64,000 bases of DNA from Kumtagia yinganensis (GTDB taxonomy: Bacteria; Pseudomonadota; Alphaproteobacteria; Rhizobiales; Rhizobiaceae): positions 84,201 through 148,200 of the forward strand of contig NZ_JBEBMH010000015.1 in the NCBI RefSeq assembly GCF_040081985.1. The letters are read 5' to 3'. Shown here one piece after another: positions 33,064-42,189 of this stretch; the stretch's first letter is position 1, and each line of letters starts with the position of its first letter. The notes under the pieces are model-generated. The model worked only from the letters and a program-made list of their open reading frames with translations. It had not been told where the DNA came from and made no database searches. The position numbers were made by a program, and so were the translations under genes.

Positions 33064-33975
33064 TCAGGTCGCCTCGGCGACGGCACGTTCCTCCGCGACC
33101 TCGGCAAGCAGCCAGCCGGCGAACGCTGCGGCCGGAGCGCCGAGTTTCGCGAAGTCGGGCGCGACAATCCAGTAAGCGCCATAGGGAAATTCGCGCGGGA
33201 AGGGCGCGACCAGCCGCCCTGCTTCGAGATCCGGTCCGCACAGCAGCCAGCAGCCGAGCGCGACGCCGTGCCCAAGCGCGGCGCTCTGGGCGGCAAGTGC
33301 CGCGTCGGGATAAATCGGACCGCGCTGTGGTTCGATATCTTTGACGCCAGCCTCCTTGAACCAGTCCGACCAGCCGTCGCGGTTGTCCTCATGGATCAGC
33401 GTGTGGCGGCAAAGGTCCGACGGCGACAAGACGGGCGGACCGGAGGCCAGAAGACCCGGCGCCATGACCGGCATCTTGCCGCAGTTGGTCAGGTGTCGCG
33501 ATTGCGTGCGCGGCCAGGACCTCACGGTGAGACTGTGGCGTATCGCCAGGTCGACGGCATGTCCGCGGAAATCGGCAAGCCGTGCACTGGCATCGATCGA
33601 TACATCGACGTCCGGCCGCAAGCTGTTGAAAAGATGCAACCTCGGCACCAGCCAGGCGGCCGCGAAAGAGGGCTCGACACTCACGGTCACCACATGCTGG
33701 GCCGGTCGCCGGATGATCTCGTCAAGCCGATTGTCGATGGCGTCGAAACTGGCGGTGAGTTGGGCCAGCAGGTGTGTTCCGGTCTCGGTCAGCGCCACCT
33801 TGCGGTGCAGGCGCTCGAACAGCGGCTTTTCGAGCAGGCTTTCCAACTCCCGGATCTGCCGGCTGATCGCCGCCTGTGAGACGAAAAGCTCCTCGGCGGC
33901 ACGGCTGAAGCTCAGGTGCCGGCCGGCGGCCTCGAAGCTGCGCAAGGCGGTCAGCGGCAGGCGCCCGCGTTTCAT
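33064..33975 (-). CDS. LysR-family transcriptional regulator (GcvA-like)
   Basis: A 303-residue regulator. The N-terminal winged HTH (residues 5-65: LPLTALRSFEAAGRHLSFSRAAEEL, then SQAAISRQIRELE) and the effector-binding domain (about 90-300) are complete. The start at 33975 is chosen because the earlier frame start is TTG. The pattern PRLHLFNSLRPDVDVSI is typical of the GcvA branch. A small gene is encoded on the opposite strand close by and may be its target. Confidence 0.9.
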   Translation of the reverse strand: MKRGRLPLTALRSFEAAGRHLSFSRAAEELFVSQAAISRQIRELESLLEKPLFERLHRKVALTETGTHLLAQLTASFDAIDNRLDEIIRRPAQHVVTVSVEPSFAAAWLVPRLHLFNSLRPDVDVSIDASARLADFRGHAVDLAIRHSLTVRSWPRTQSRHLTNCGKMPVMAPGLLASGPPVLSPSDLCRHTLIHEDNRDGWSDWFKEAGVKDIEPQRGPIYPDAALAAQSAALGHGVALGCWLLCGPDLEAGRLVAPFPREFPYGAYWIVAPDFAKLGAPAAAFAGWLLAEVAEERAVAEAT

Positions 33976-34069
33976 TTCGCATAACCTCAAGTCATTCGAA
34001 CGCGAAATTATACTCGTTTGAGAGGAAAGGCCAGCGGGGGTCTAATCGCAGCCGGAAGGAGATCCGGCC

Positions 34070-34243
34070 ATGAACAGCTATCTGGAAATATTCGGCGATG
34101 TTCTTCGCCTCGTGACGTTTCAGCAGCGGCCGATCCCGTCAAGGCAGGTCTTCCCGGGACCGGCAAGCTCCGGGCCGCAAAAGAGGCGGGCAACGCTTCC
34201 GAGCGATCGGGCAGCCACAGGCTCAAACCCGAGAGCCTCTTAG
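34070..34243 (+). CDS. small hypothetical protein
   Basis: A 57-residue frame with AAGGAG eight bases ahead of ATG 34070, divergent from the LysR gene. It begins MNSYLEIFGDVLRLVTFQQRP and is Pro-, Ser- and Arg-rich afterwards. A divergent small gene next to a LysR gene is a common target arrangement. Confidence 0.45.
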   Translation: MNSYLEIFGDVLRLVTFQQRPIPSRQVFPGPASSGPQKRRATLPSDRAATGSNPRAS

Positions 34244-34343
34244 GCTCGACGGATATTCATCCGGTCCTTCGCTCCGCACTTGCGACGGGCGGTGCGGATC
34301 GACATCTTCAGGGACATGTCGATCGCCTCGCGCCATAATCCCG

Positions 34344-34727
34344 ATGCCGCACACCCCGCCTAGCCATGGCCACAGCCGTCCGGACAAGGGCCGCAACTGG
34401 CCGGGTCCGTGGCGCAAGACGCCGGGGCGTTTGCTTGGCACCGGTTTGGTGCGGCTCTACCAATTGACGCTGTCGGGTTTCGTCGGCAATTCCTGCCGGC
34501 ATCTGCCGACCTGTTCGGAATATACCTATGAGGCGATTGCCCGCCACGGTTTTTGGGCGGGTGGCTTGATGGGACTGTTCCGGGTGATGCGCTGCGGCCC
34601 GGGCGGCACCAGCGGCATCGACAATGTGCCGGAGCAATTGGCCCCGCGCTATCGATGGTTCACGCCGTGGCGCTACTGGACAATCGGGAAGAAGCGGGAA
34701 AATGAGAGCGACGTCGGTCGGCGATGA
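34344..34727 (+). CDS. yidD: membrane protein insertion efficiency factor YidD
   Basis: A 127-residue peripheral inner-membrane protein that assists YidC-dependent insertion. The family core is clear: VRLYQLTLSGFVGNSCRHLPTCSEYTYEAI followed by GLMGLFRVMRCGPGG, with the conserved cysteines of the CRxxPTCS motif. An N-terminal extension of about 30 residues is rich in Pro, Gly and Arg, and a charged tail follows. In rhizobia yidD commonly lies near thrS; here an RTX and two-component module separates them. Confidence 0.9.
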   Translation: MPHTPPSHGHSRPDKGRNWPGPWRKTPGRLLGTGLVRLYQLTLSGFVGNSCRHLPTCSEYTYEAIARHGFWAGGLMGLFRVMRCGPGGTSGIDNVPEQLAPRYRWFTPWRYWTIGKKRENESDVGRR

Positions 34728-34988
34728 TCCAGGCGGGCCCGGCGTTTCTCCAGGCATTGTGGCCGGCCGTTGAAACAATCGAGGGCCAACCGTCCCCTTT
34801 GTAACACGTCCGCCTTCCCAATCTGAAACATTCGCCTCTCCAGGTTGAAACATCGGCAACCCGGCAACGCAGCCGGCGCAGAAACGCCGATACGCTTGGT
34901 GCCTAAAAGTCTCCATCGAACGCGGGCCATTCCTGGCTCGACGAAACACGAGGGGGGCGGCCGTTGTCGCCTCGAGATGGAGACCAAA

Positions 34989-37481
34989 ATGGCAATCGAC
35001 AAAATCATCATCGGCAACGACAGCGACCAGGGCGGCGAGTGGGTGAGCTATGGCCCCTTCCATGTCTACGAAGGCGATCTCGTCGGCAGCGACTCGCTGA
35101 ACGAGATGATCCTGGGCAAGGGCGGCAACGACTCGGTCTGGGGCTGGGCCGGGGACGATGAACTTTATGGCGACGATGGCAACGATCAGGTCGTCGGCAA
35201 CGACGGCAACGACAAGCTGTGGGGTGGCGCCGGCCACGACTACATGAGCGGCGACGACGATCTGGGCGATGGAGCGATCGGCAACGACCAGATGTGGGGC
35301 GGCAGCGGCAACGACCAGATGTTCGGCGACAAAGGCGACGACGTTCTCTACGGCGAGGCGGACCACGACCAGCTCTTCGGCGAAGAGGGTAACGACAAGC
35401 TCGACGGCGGCGCCGGCGACGACATTCTGGACGGCTGGGACGGAAACGACGAACTCTACGGCCGTGAGGGCAACGATAAACTCATCGGCGGCGCCGGCAA
35501 CGACAAGATGTGGGGCGGCTCGGGTGCAAACAAGTTCGACGGCGGCGCCGGCGACGATATCTACTACCTGCAGAGCGCGACCGACACCATCACCGGCGAC
35601 GCCAGCGGCTACGACATTGTCTATGCGAATTACAGCGTCGACCTGTCCACCGGCGGGGCCGGAATCGAGAAGGTCGTGGTGCAGTCGGCCGTCGGTGCTA
35701 CCATCACCGGCAATTCCCTCGACAACGTGCTCACCGGCGGATCGGGCAAAGACACGCTGATCGGCGGCGCCGGCAAGGACAATCTCGACGGCGGCGCAGG
35801 TGCCGACGTGATGAAGGGCGGCATCGGCTCCGACACCTATACGGTCGACAATGCCGGCGACGTGGTGGACGAAACCGGCGGCGATGGCATGCCCGACCTG
35901 ATCATGCTTGCCGGCAACACGGCGCTCAATCTCGCCAACGCCGCCCAGGTCAAGGGCAATGTCGAGAACGTCTTCTATTCGGGTTCCGGCGGCTACGGCG
36001 TGACCATCACCGGCAACGGCCTCGACAACATCATCGTCGCCACCAGTTCGTGGTCCTCGACGCTCAGCGGCGGCGACGGCAACGATACGCTGAACGGCGG
36101 CATCGGCGAGGATCTGCTCATCGGCGGCAATGGCGACGACAAGATGGTCGGCGGCACGGGCAACGACATCTACGAAGTGAACTCGCCCAATGACATCGTC
36201 ACGGAACTTGCGGGCGGCGGCGTTGACACGATCCGCACCTGGACCAACTGGACGCTCGGCGACAACATCGAAAACGGTGAAATCATCAACAATACCGGCA
36301 AGATGCTGAGCGGCAATGCCGTCGCCAACATACTTACCGGCGGCAACGGAAACGACGGTCTCTACGGCAAGGACGGCAACGACACGCTGCATGGCGGCGC
36401 CGGCAACGACGTGCTCAACGGCGGCAAGGGCGACGACGCGATGGACGGCTATGCCGGCGACGACGTCTACTATGTCGACTCGCTCTCCGATCAGGTGATC
36501 GAACACTTCGATGCGGGCATCGACGAAGTCCGCACCGGCCTTTCCTCCTATACGCTGGGCGCCAATGTCGAGAACCTGGAATACATCTATGCCAGCGACT
36601 TCATCGGCGTCGGCAACGCGCTCGACAATGTGATGCAGGGCGACGACGGGGCCGACCGCCTGTTCGGAATGGACGGCAAGGACACGCTGTACGGGTCCTA
36701 CGGCAACGATAAGCTGTATGGCGCCAACGGCAACGACATACTGAACGGCGGCGCCGGCGGCGACCTGATGAATGGCGGCGAAGGCATCGACAAGGTCTCC
36801 TATGAGTGGGCCACCGGCAGCGTATCGGTGAACCTCGCGAACCAGTCGGTCGGTGGGTCGGGTGCGCTCAACGACACGATCGTTTCCATCGAAGGCGTCA
36901 TTGGCTCGGATTTTGACGATGTGGTCTATGGGGCCGATTGGTCGGAAAGCTTTGCCGGCGGCAAGGGCAACGACCTGCTTTTCGGCAGCCTGGGCTCGGA
37001 CACATTCGGCGGCGGCGAAGGGCGGGACGCCGTGTCCTACGCAAACTCGACTGCCGCGGTGCAGATCGATCTCTTCGCCGGCACCGCCGCCGGTGGCTTT
37101 GCCCAGGGAGACAAGCTCTCCTCGGTCGAGACCGTTGCCGGCTCGGCCTTCGGCGACAAGCTCTATGGCAACGGCGCCGACAATGCGCTCTCGGGTGGCA
37201 TGGGGATCGACCGGCTGTTCGGCCGCGGCGGCAACGACACGCTGACCGGCGGCGCGGACCAGGACTTCTTCGTGTTCAAGGGCGAGACCGGTCAGGACAA
37301 GATCCAGGACTTCGCCGACGGCGTGGACATCCTGCAGTTCTACGATCTGACCTATGACGACCTGAGCTTCACGGAAACCCAGCTTGGCACGACCATCAGC
37401 ATTGCCGGTACGGACGACAGCGTCTTCCTGCTGAACGTGCATGCGTCGCAGCTCACCCAGGCGGATTTCAGCTTCATCTGA
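34989..37481 (+). CDS. RTX calcium-binding repeat protein
   Basis: An 830-residue secreted-type protein dominated by nonapeptide repeats GGxGxDxLx (for example GGAGNDKMWGGSG, GGAGKDNLDGGAG) that form calcium-binding parallel beta rolls in several blocks, separated by beta-rich linkers such as YTVDNAGDVVDETGG. There is no N-terminal signal peptide, and the C-terminal region (VDILQFYDLTYDDL to QADFSFI) fits a type I secretion signal, so export would use an ABC-MFP-TolC system not present here. The start at 34989 follows GGAG. No enzyme domain is seen. An adhesin or surface protein is as likely as a toxin. Confidence 0.9.
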   Translation: MAIDKIIIGNDSDQGGEWVSYGPFHVYEGDLVGSDSLNEMILGKGGNDSVWGWAGDDELYGDDGNDQVVGNDGNDKLWGGAGHDYMSGDDDLGDGAIGNDQMWGGSGNDQMFGDKGDDVLYGEADHDQLFGEEGNDKLDGGAGDDILDGWDGNDELYGREGNDKLIGGAGNDKMWGGSGANKFDGGAGDDIYYLQSATDTITGDASGYDIVYANYSVDLSTGGAGIEKVVVQSAVGATITGNSLDNVLTGGSGKDTLIGGAGKDNLDGGAGADVMKGGIGSDTYTVDNAGDVVDETGGDGMPDLIMLAGNTALNLANAAQVKGNVENVFYSGSGGYGVTITGNGLDNIIVATSSWSSTLSGGDGNDTLNGGIGEDLLIGGNGDDKMVGGTGNDIYEVNSPNDIVTELAGGGVDTIRTWTNWTLGDNIENGEIINNTGKMLSGNAVANILTGGNGNDGLYGKDGNDTLHGGAGNDVLNGGKGDDAMDGYAGDDVYYVDSLSDQVIEHFDAGIDEVRTGLSSYTLGANVENLEYIYASDFIGVGNALDNVMQGDDGADRLFGMDGKDTLYGSYGNDKLYGANGNDILNGGAGGDLMNGGEGIDKVSYEWATGSVSVNLANQSVGGSGALNDTIVSIEGVIGSDFDDVVYGADWSESFAGGKGNDLLFGSLGSDTFGGGEGRDAVSYANSTAAVQIDLFAGTAAGGFAQGDKLSSVETVAGSAFGDKLYGNGADNALSGGMGIDRLFGRGGNDTLTGGADQDFFVFKGETGQDKIQDFADGVDILQFYDLTYDDLSFTETQLGTTISIAGTDDSVFLLNVHASQLTQADFSFI

Positions 37482-37508
37482 CGGAGCAAAACTTCGACAT
37501 GACGACGG

Positions 37509-37540
37509 GCCGGCCCCAACAGGGCCGGCCCTGTGCTTTG
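37509..37540 (+). terminator. terminator hairpin after the RTX gene
   Basis: GGGCCGGCCC and GGGCCGGCCC (self-complementary arms) enclose CAACA and are followed by TGTGCTTTG. The T tract is weak, but the stem is perfect and the position is right. Confidence 0.7.
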
Positions 37541-37607
37541 TATGAGGCCCGAGTTGCCGGGCCAGCCGGGACCGGATATGCAGGAATCAAGGCAGACGGT
37601 GAGGGGC

Positions 37608-38345
37608 ATGGACGGCAGGGGGCGCATTATCGCGGTGGACGACGAGCCTGAAATCGGTGCCATGGTCGCCGAGTTCCTCGGCCGTTCGGGATACGCGATC
37701 CGCACCGTTCTCAATGGCGCCGAACTGGACCGCGAACTGGAGCGGGAAGCGGCCGACCTTATCCTCCTCGACGTCAACATGCCCGGCGAAGACGGGTTCT
37801 CGGTGGCACGGCGGCTGCGTGGGGGTGCCCCTGTGCGCATCATCATGCTGACCGCTGCCAACGAGGTTGTCGATCGTATCGTCGGGCTTGAAATCGGCGC
37901 GGACGACTATGTCGCGAAACCCTTCAATCTGAGGGAATTGTTGGCGCGTGTCCGCGCGGTTCTGCGGCGCCCCTTGCCCGTATCGACGCAGAGCGCGCCG
38001 CCTGATGCCGACATGCGGAGCGCGTCGGTCGAAGGTCCGCGGTTCGGCGCGATGGTACTCGACGATGCGGGCCGCGCCCTGGTTGGCCCCGATGGCAGCC
38101 GCGACAAGCTCAGCCAAGCCGATTTCGCGCTGCTCTCGATTTTCGCTCGCCACCCGAACCGGGTGCTGACGCGCGAGAAACTCGGCGCGGCGATGGGCGC
38201 GGAGGCGGCCGGCGACAGCCGCGCGGTCGACATACGCATCACTAGGCTGCGCCGGCGCGTCGAACGCAATCCCGCCCAGCCGCAGGTGATCAAGACGGTT
38301 CGAGGCGCAGGTTACATCTTTACCGGCATTGGCGAGGACGGATGA
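37608..38345 (+). CDS. OmpR-family response regulator
   Basis: A 245-residue two-component regulator with a receiver domain (Asp11-Asp12 acidic pair, phospho-acceptor Asp55 in LILLDVNMPG, conserved Lys104 in VAKPF) and a C-terminal OmpR-type winged HTH (KLSQADFALLSIFARHPNRVLTREKL, ending VKTVRGAGYIF-like). The start at 37608 is tentative, since an ATG at 37578 is also open. It shares an ATGA overlap with the kinase gene, so the two are partners. Confidence 0.92.
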   Translation: MDGRGRIIAVDDEPEIGAMVAEFLGRSGYAIRTVLNGAELDRELEREAADLILLDVNMPGEDGFSVARRLRGGAPVRIIMLTAANEVVDRIVGLEIGADDYVAKPFNLRELLARVRAVLRRPLPVSTQSAPPDADMRSASVEGPRFGAMVLDDAGRALVGPDGSRDKLSQADFALLSIFARHPNRVLTREKLGAAMGAEAAGDSRAVDIRITRLRRRVERNPAQPQVIKTVRGAGYIFTGIGEDG

Positions 38346-39952
38346 GCAGTTCAGCCCCCTGGGAGCTGCCGGAACTTGCGAGCCTCACCAAGCGCCTTCG
38401 CGATCTCCAGGAAACGGAGGCCGTCAGCGCCGCGGTGATCGCCTCCTCGCTCGACTGCATCGTCGTCTCCGACGAGGACGGACGGGTGGTGGAGTTCAAC
38501 CCGGCGGCCCAGAGCACGTTCGGCTATTCGCGGGACGAGGCGGTCGGCCGGCCATTGGCCGAACTCATCATCCCTCCCGCCATGCGGCAACTCCATACCG
38601 ACGGCATGGAGCGCTACATGCGCACCGGCATTCCGCGCGTGCTGGGGCGCAGGCTTGAGCTGGAGGCCATGCGGCGCGACGGCAGCACCGTTCCGGTCGA
38701 ACTCACCATCACCGAGGTACGGCTGCCCGAGCGGCGGCTGTTTACAGCGCATCTGCGCGACCTGTCCGCCCGCAAGGCCGCCGAGGCCGAGATCGAGCGT
38801 CAGCGTGAGAGCCTGTTCCAGTCCGAAAAAATGGCGGCCCTGGGCTCGCTGCTCGCGGGCGTGGCGCATGAGTTGAACAACCCGCTGGCCGTGGTGCTCG
38901 GCCAGGCCACGATGCTGTGCGACGGGTTCGCGGGGCCCAATCCCGAAAGTCCCCGCGAGATCGAACGCCGCGCCAAGACCATTGAGCAGGCCGCCGAACG
39001 TTGCGCGCGTGTCGTGCGAAGCTTTCTCGCCATCGCCCGGCAGCGCAGGGCGGAACGGCGGGAAATCCATCTCAACGAAGTCGTCGCGCAGGTGCTCGAC
39101 CTGCTTGCCTACGGCTTGCGCACGGCCGGGATAGGGGTCGAGACCAGCATACCCGCCGAATTGCCGGCAATCGGAGCCGACCCGGACCAGTTGCACCAGG
39201 TGCTGCTCAACCTGGTGGTGAATGCGCAGCAAGCGCTTGAGGCGAGGGATGGCGAACGCATGATCCGTATATCGGCGGGGCAGGATGGCCGCGCCGATCA
39301 GCTTTGGATCACAGTCGCGGACAATGGCCCGGGCGTTCCCGAAGCCATACGCAGCCGGGTGTTCGACCCGTTCTTCACCACCAAGACGGTGGGCGAGGGG
39401 ACCGGCATCGGTCTCGCCGTCTCGCGAGGGCTGGCCGAAGCCCATGGGGGCACCTTGCGGCTCCTGGACAGCAGCCCGCTCGGTGGTGCCCACTTCGAAT
39501 TGCGGCTTCCGCGCGGCGCCGCCGCCTCGCAGGCGGCAACGGATGAGGTTCAAGCGCCGGCGCCTCCGCCGGTCAAGAAGCGGCACGCGCTGGTGGTGGA
39601 TGACGAGCCCGAGATAGCCCGGACGCTGGCCGAAATCCTTGAACGGCGCGGCTACCAGTGCGTCTTGGCCGCGAATGGCCGCGAAGCGCGCTCCAGGCTG
39701 GGCGACGGACCTTGCGACCTGATCCTCTGCGATATCCGCATGCCCGACACGGACGGCCCGGCCTTCTATCGCTGGCTCGGGGAAAACAGGCCGGAACTGA
39801 CCGAGCGCATCGTCTTCGTGACGGGCGACACGCTCGGGCCGGCCGCTGGCCGCTTCCTGGCGCAGAGCGGAGCGCCGGTCGTGGAGAAGCCGTTTACCCC
39901 GTCCGACATCTGGCGCGTGGTCGCGTCGCTGGAGCCATCGGCGAACCGCTGA
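38342..39952 (+). CDS. hybrid PAS histidine kinase with C-terminal receiver
   Basis: A 536-residue cytoplasmic sensor kinase without membrane segments. A PAS domain fills about residues 30-140 (IVVSDEDGRVVEFNPAAQSTFGYS). The phosphorylation box has His176 (GVAHELNNPL), the ATP-binding domain has the N box near 290-298 (NLVVNAQQA) and G boxes DNGPGV and GEGTGIGLAV. A receiver domain starts near residue 416, with Asp464 (LILCDIRMPD). It probably relays phosphate to the partner regulator encoded upstream. The PAS ligand is unknown. Confidence 0.92.
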   Translation: MSSSAPWELPELASLTKRLRDLQETEAVSAAVIASSLDCIVVSDEDGRVVEFNPAAQSTFGYSRDEAVGRPLAELIIPPAMRQLHTDGMERYMRTGIPRVLGRRLELEAMRRDGSTVPVELTITEVRLPERRLFTAHLRDLSARKAAEAEIERQRESLFQSEKMAALGSLLAGVAHELNNPLAVVLGQATMLCDGFAGPNPESPREIERRAKTIEQAAERCARVVRSFLAIARQRRAERREIHLNEVVAQVLDLLAYGLRTAGIGVETSIPAELPAIGADPDQLHQVLLNLVVNAQQALEARDGERMIRISAGQDGRADQLWITVADNGPGVPEAIRSRVFDPFFTTKTVGEGTGIGLAVSRGLAEAHGGTLRLLDSSPLGGAHFELRLPRGAAASQAATDEVQAPAPPPVKKRHALVVDDEPEIARTLAEILERRGYQCVLAANGREARSRLGDGPCDLILCDIRMPDTDGPAFYRWLGENRPELTERIVFVTGDTLGPAAGRFLAQSGAPVVEKPFTPSDIWRVVASLEPSANR

Positions 39953-40105
39953 TCGCGCTGCGGGGAGGCTCGCCAGCCGGCAGGGTCCGGCCCGGTTTGA
40001 AATCCCTTTACGCCGGATGTCCGCACCACTAAAAGACCGCTCCGCCGGCCTTCCGGCATTTTACCACCCGCGCTCGTTTGCGGGACTGGATAGCAGGAGC
40101 AAGTC

Positions 40106-42103
40106 ATGTCCAACGTTTCCCTTGCATTTCCCGATGGTTCCGTCCGCGATTATGACGCGGCGACGACCGGCCTCGCATTGGCCGAGTCGATCTCGAAGTC
40201 GCTCGCCAAGAAGGCGGTGGCCTATGCGCTCGACGGCACGGTGCGCGATCTCGGCGATCCGCTGCAAAAGTCCGGCAAGGTCGAGATCCTTACCCGCGAC
40301 GATCCGCGCGCGCTGGAACTGATCCGTCATGATGCCGCCCATGTGCTGGCCGAGGCTGTTCAGGAACTGTGGCCGGGCACGCAGGTGACCATCGGGCCGG
40401 TGATCGACAACGGATTCTATTACGATTTCGCCCGCAACGCGCCGTTCACGCCGGAGGATTTTCCGGTCATCGAGAAGAAGATGCGCGAGATCATCGCGCG
40501 CAACAGGCCCTTCACCAAGCAGGTGTGGGACCGCGACCATGCGCGAAAAGTGTTCCGCGACAAGGGCGAGGCCTACAAGGTCGAGCTGATCGACGCCATT
40601 CCCGACGACCAGGACCTGAAAATCTACTATCAGGGCGACTGGTTCGACCTCTGCCGCGGGCCGCATATGGCTTCCACGGGCCAGATCGGCAATGCCTTCA
40701 AGCTGATGAAGGTGGCGGGCGCCTACTGGCGCGGCGACTCGAACAATCCCATGCTGACCCGCATCTACGGCACGGCCTGGGCCGACCAGGCGCAGCTCGA
40801 CCATTACCTCCACATGCTGGAGGAGGCGGAAAAGCGCGACCACCGCCGGCTGGGCCGCGAGATGGACCTTTTCCATTTCCAGGAGGAGGGGCCCGGCGTC
40901 GTCTTCTGGCACGCAAAAGGCTGGAAGATGTTCCAGAACCTGATCGCCTACATGCGCCGGCGCCTCGGCGACGACTATCAGGAGGTCAACGCTCCTCAAG
41001 TGCTCGACAAGAGCCTGTGGGAGACGTCCGGCCACTGGGGCTGGTATCAGGAGAACATGTTCGCGGTGAAGTCGGCGCATGCCTTCACCCATCCCGACGA
41101 CGAGGAGGCCGACCAGCGCGTCTTCGCGCTGAAGCCGATGAACTGTCCGGGCCATGTGCAGATCTTCAAGCACGGCTTGAAGTCCTACCGCGACCTGCCC
41201 ATCCGGCTTGCCGAATTCGGCAATGTGCACCGCTACGAGGCGTCCGGCGCGCTGCACGGGCTGATGCGGGTCCGCGCCTTCACGCAGGACGACGCGCATA
41301 TCTTCTGCACCGAGGAGCAGCTCGAGGCGGAAATCCTCAAGATCAACGACCTGATGATGTCGGTCTACAAGGACTTTGGCTTCGAGGAAGTCGTGGTCAA
41401 GCTTGCGACGCGGCCGGAAAAGCGCGTCGGCACCGACGCCATGTGGGACCACGCCGAGGAAATCCTGAAACGTGCGCTCGCCCGCATGGCGCGCGAGGAC
41501 AACCGCATCAAGACCGGCATCAACGAAGGCGAGGGCACGTTTTACGGGCCGAAGTTCGAGTATACGTTGAAGGACGCCATCGGCCGCGAATGGCAGTGTG
41601 GCACGACGCAGGTCGACTTCAACCTGCCGGAGCGTTTCGGCGCCTTCTACATCGGCTCCGATTCGGAGAAGAAGCAGCCGGTCATGGTGCATCGCGCCAT
41701 CTGCGGTTCGCTGGAACGTTTCCTCGGCATCCTGATCGAAAGCCACGCCGGCCAGATGCCGCTGTGGTTCGCGCCGCAGCAGGTGGTGGTGGCGACGATC
41801 ACCTCGGACGCCGACGACTACGCAGAGAAAGTCGTGGCGCGGCTGAAGCGGGCGGGGCTTTCGGCCGTCGCCGATCTGCGCAACGAGAAGATCAACTATA
41901 AGGTCCGCGAGCACAGCCTGGCCAAGGTCCCGGTCATCCTCGTCTGCGGCCGGCGCGAGGCGGAGGAGGACACGGTCAACATGCGTCGCCTCGGCTCGCG
42001 CGACCAGCAGTCGATGACGCTGGAAGAGGCTGTCTCCTCGCTGGTCGAAGAGGCGACCCCGCCGGACCTGGGCCGCGCCCGCACGCTGGCCGAAGCGGCT
42101 TGA
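40106..42103 (+). CDS. thrS: threonyl-tRNA synthetase
   Basis: A 665-residue class II aminoacyl-tRNA synthetase that charges tRNA-Thr. The order is standard: N-terminal TGS domain (residues 1-60), editing domain with HDAAHVLAEAV (near 73), catalytic core with the zinc-binding region MNCPGH, motif 2 (LAEFGNVHRYEASGALHGL) and motif 3, then an anticodon-binding domain. Length is slightly above the usual 640 residues. No T-box leader is visible, as expected in this class. Confidence 0.97.
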   Translation: MSNVSLAFPDGSVRDYDAATTGLALAESISKSLAKKAVAYALDGTVRDLGDPLQKSGKVEILTRDDPRALELIRHDAAHVLAEAVQELWPGTQVTIGPVIDNGFYYDFARNAPFTPEDFPVIEKKMREIIARNRPFTKQVWDRDHARKVFRDKGEAYKVELIDAIPDDQDLKIYYQGDWFDLCRGPHMASTGQIGNAFKLMKVAGAYWRGDSNNPMLTRIYGTAWADQAQLDHYLHMLEEAEKRDHRRLGREMDLFHFQEEGPGVVFWHAKGWKMFQNLIAYMRRRLGDDYQEVNAPQVLDKSLWETSGHWGWYQENMFAVKSAHAFTHPDDEEADQRVFALKPMNCPGHVQIFKHGLKSYRDLPIRLAEFGNVHRYEASGALHGLMRVRAFTQDDAHIFCTEEQLEAEILKINDLMMSVYKDFGFEEVVVKLATRPEKRVGTDAMWDHAEEILKRALARMAREDNRIKTGINEGEGTFYGPKFEYTLKDAIGREWQCGTTQVDFNLPERFGAFYIGSDSEKKQPVMVHRAICGSLERFLGILIESHAGQMPLWFAPQQVVVATITSDADDYAEKVVARLKRAGLSAVADLRNEKINYKVREHSLAKVPVILVCGRREAEEDTVNMRRLGSRDQQSMTLEEAVSSLVEEATPPDLGRARTLAEAA

Positions 42104-42124
42104 CAAGGCTCTGAAAACCGCTCT

Positions 42125-42153
42125 GAAGACGCGCCCTGCGCGGGTGCGTCTTC
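42125..42153 (+). terminator. hairpin after thrS
   Basis: GAAGACGC.CCC and GGG.GCGTCTTC pair through an imperfect stem with a short loop. The T tract is short (TTCAT). It may act in both directions. Confidence 0.6.
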
Positions 42154-42189
42154 ATACAGGTGTCATCGCACTGCATTAGCCCGGTCACA

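Noticed and set aside
34308..37442. 1044-codon open frame antisense to the RTX gene
   Set aside because: It is the complement of highly repetitive GC-rich RTX codons, with no ribosome site and a low-complexity Val/Ala/Asp product.
34989..37481. Regular short DNA repeats that could be taken for a CRISPR array
   Set aside because: They are in-frame nonapeptide codons (GGxGxDxLx) of variable sequence without unique spacers.
40061..42106. 681-codon antisense frame over thrS
   Set aside because: It mirrors the thrS coding frame exactly and has no independent protein pattern. It is a result of codon bias at high GC.
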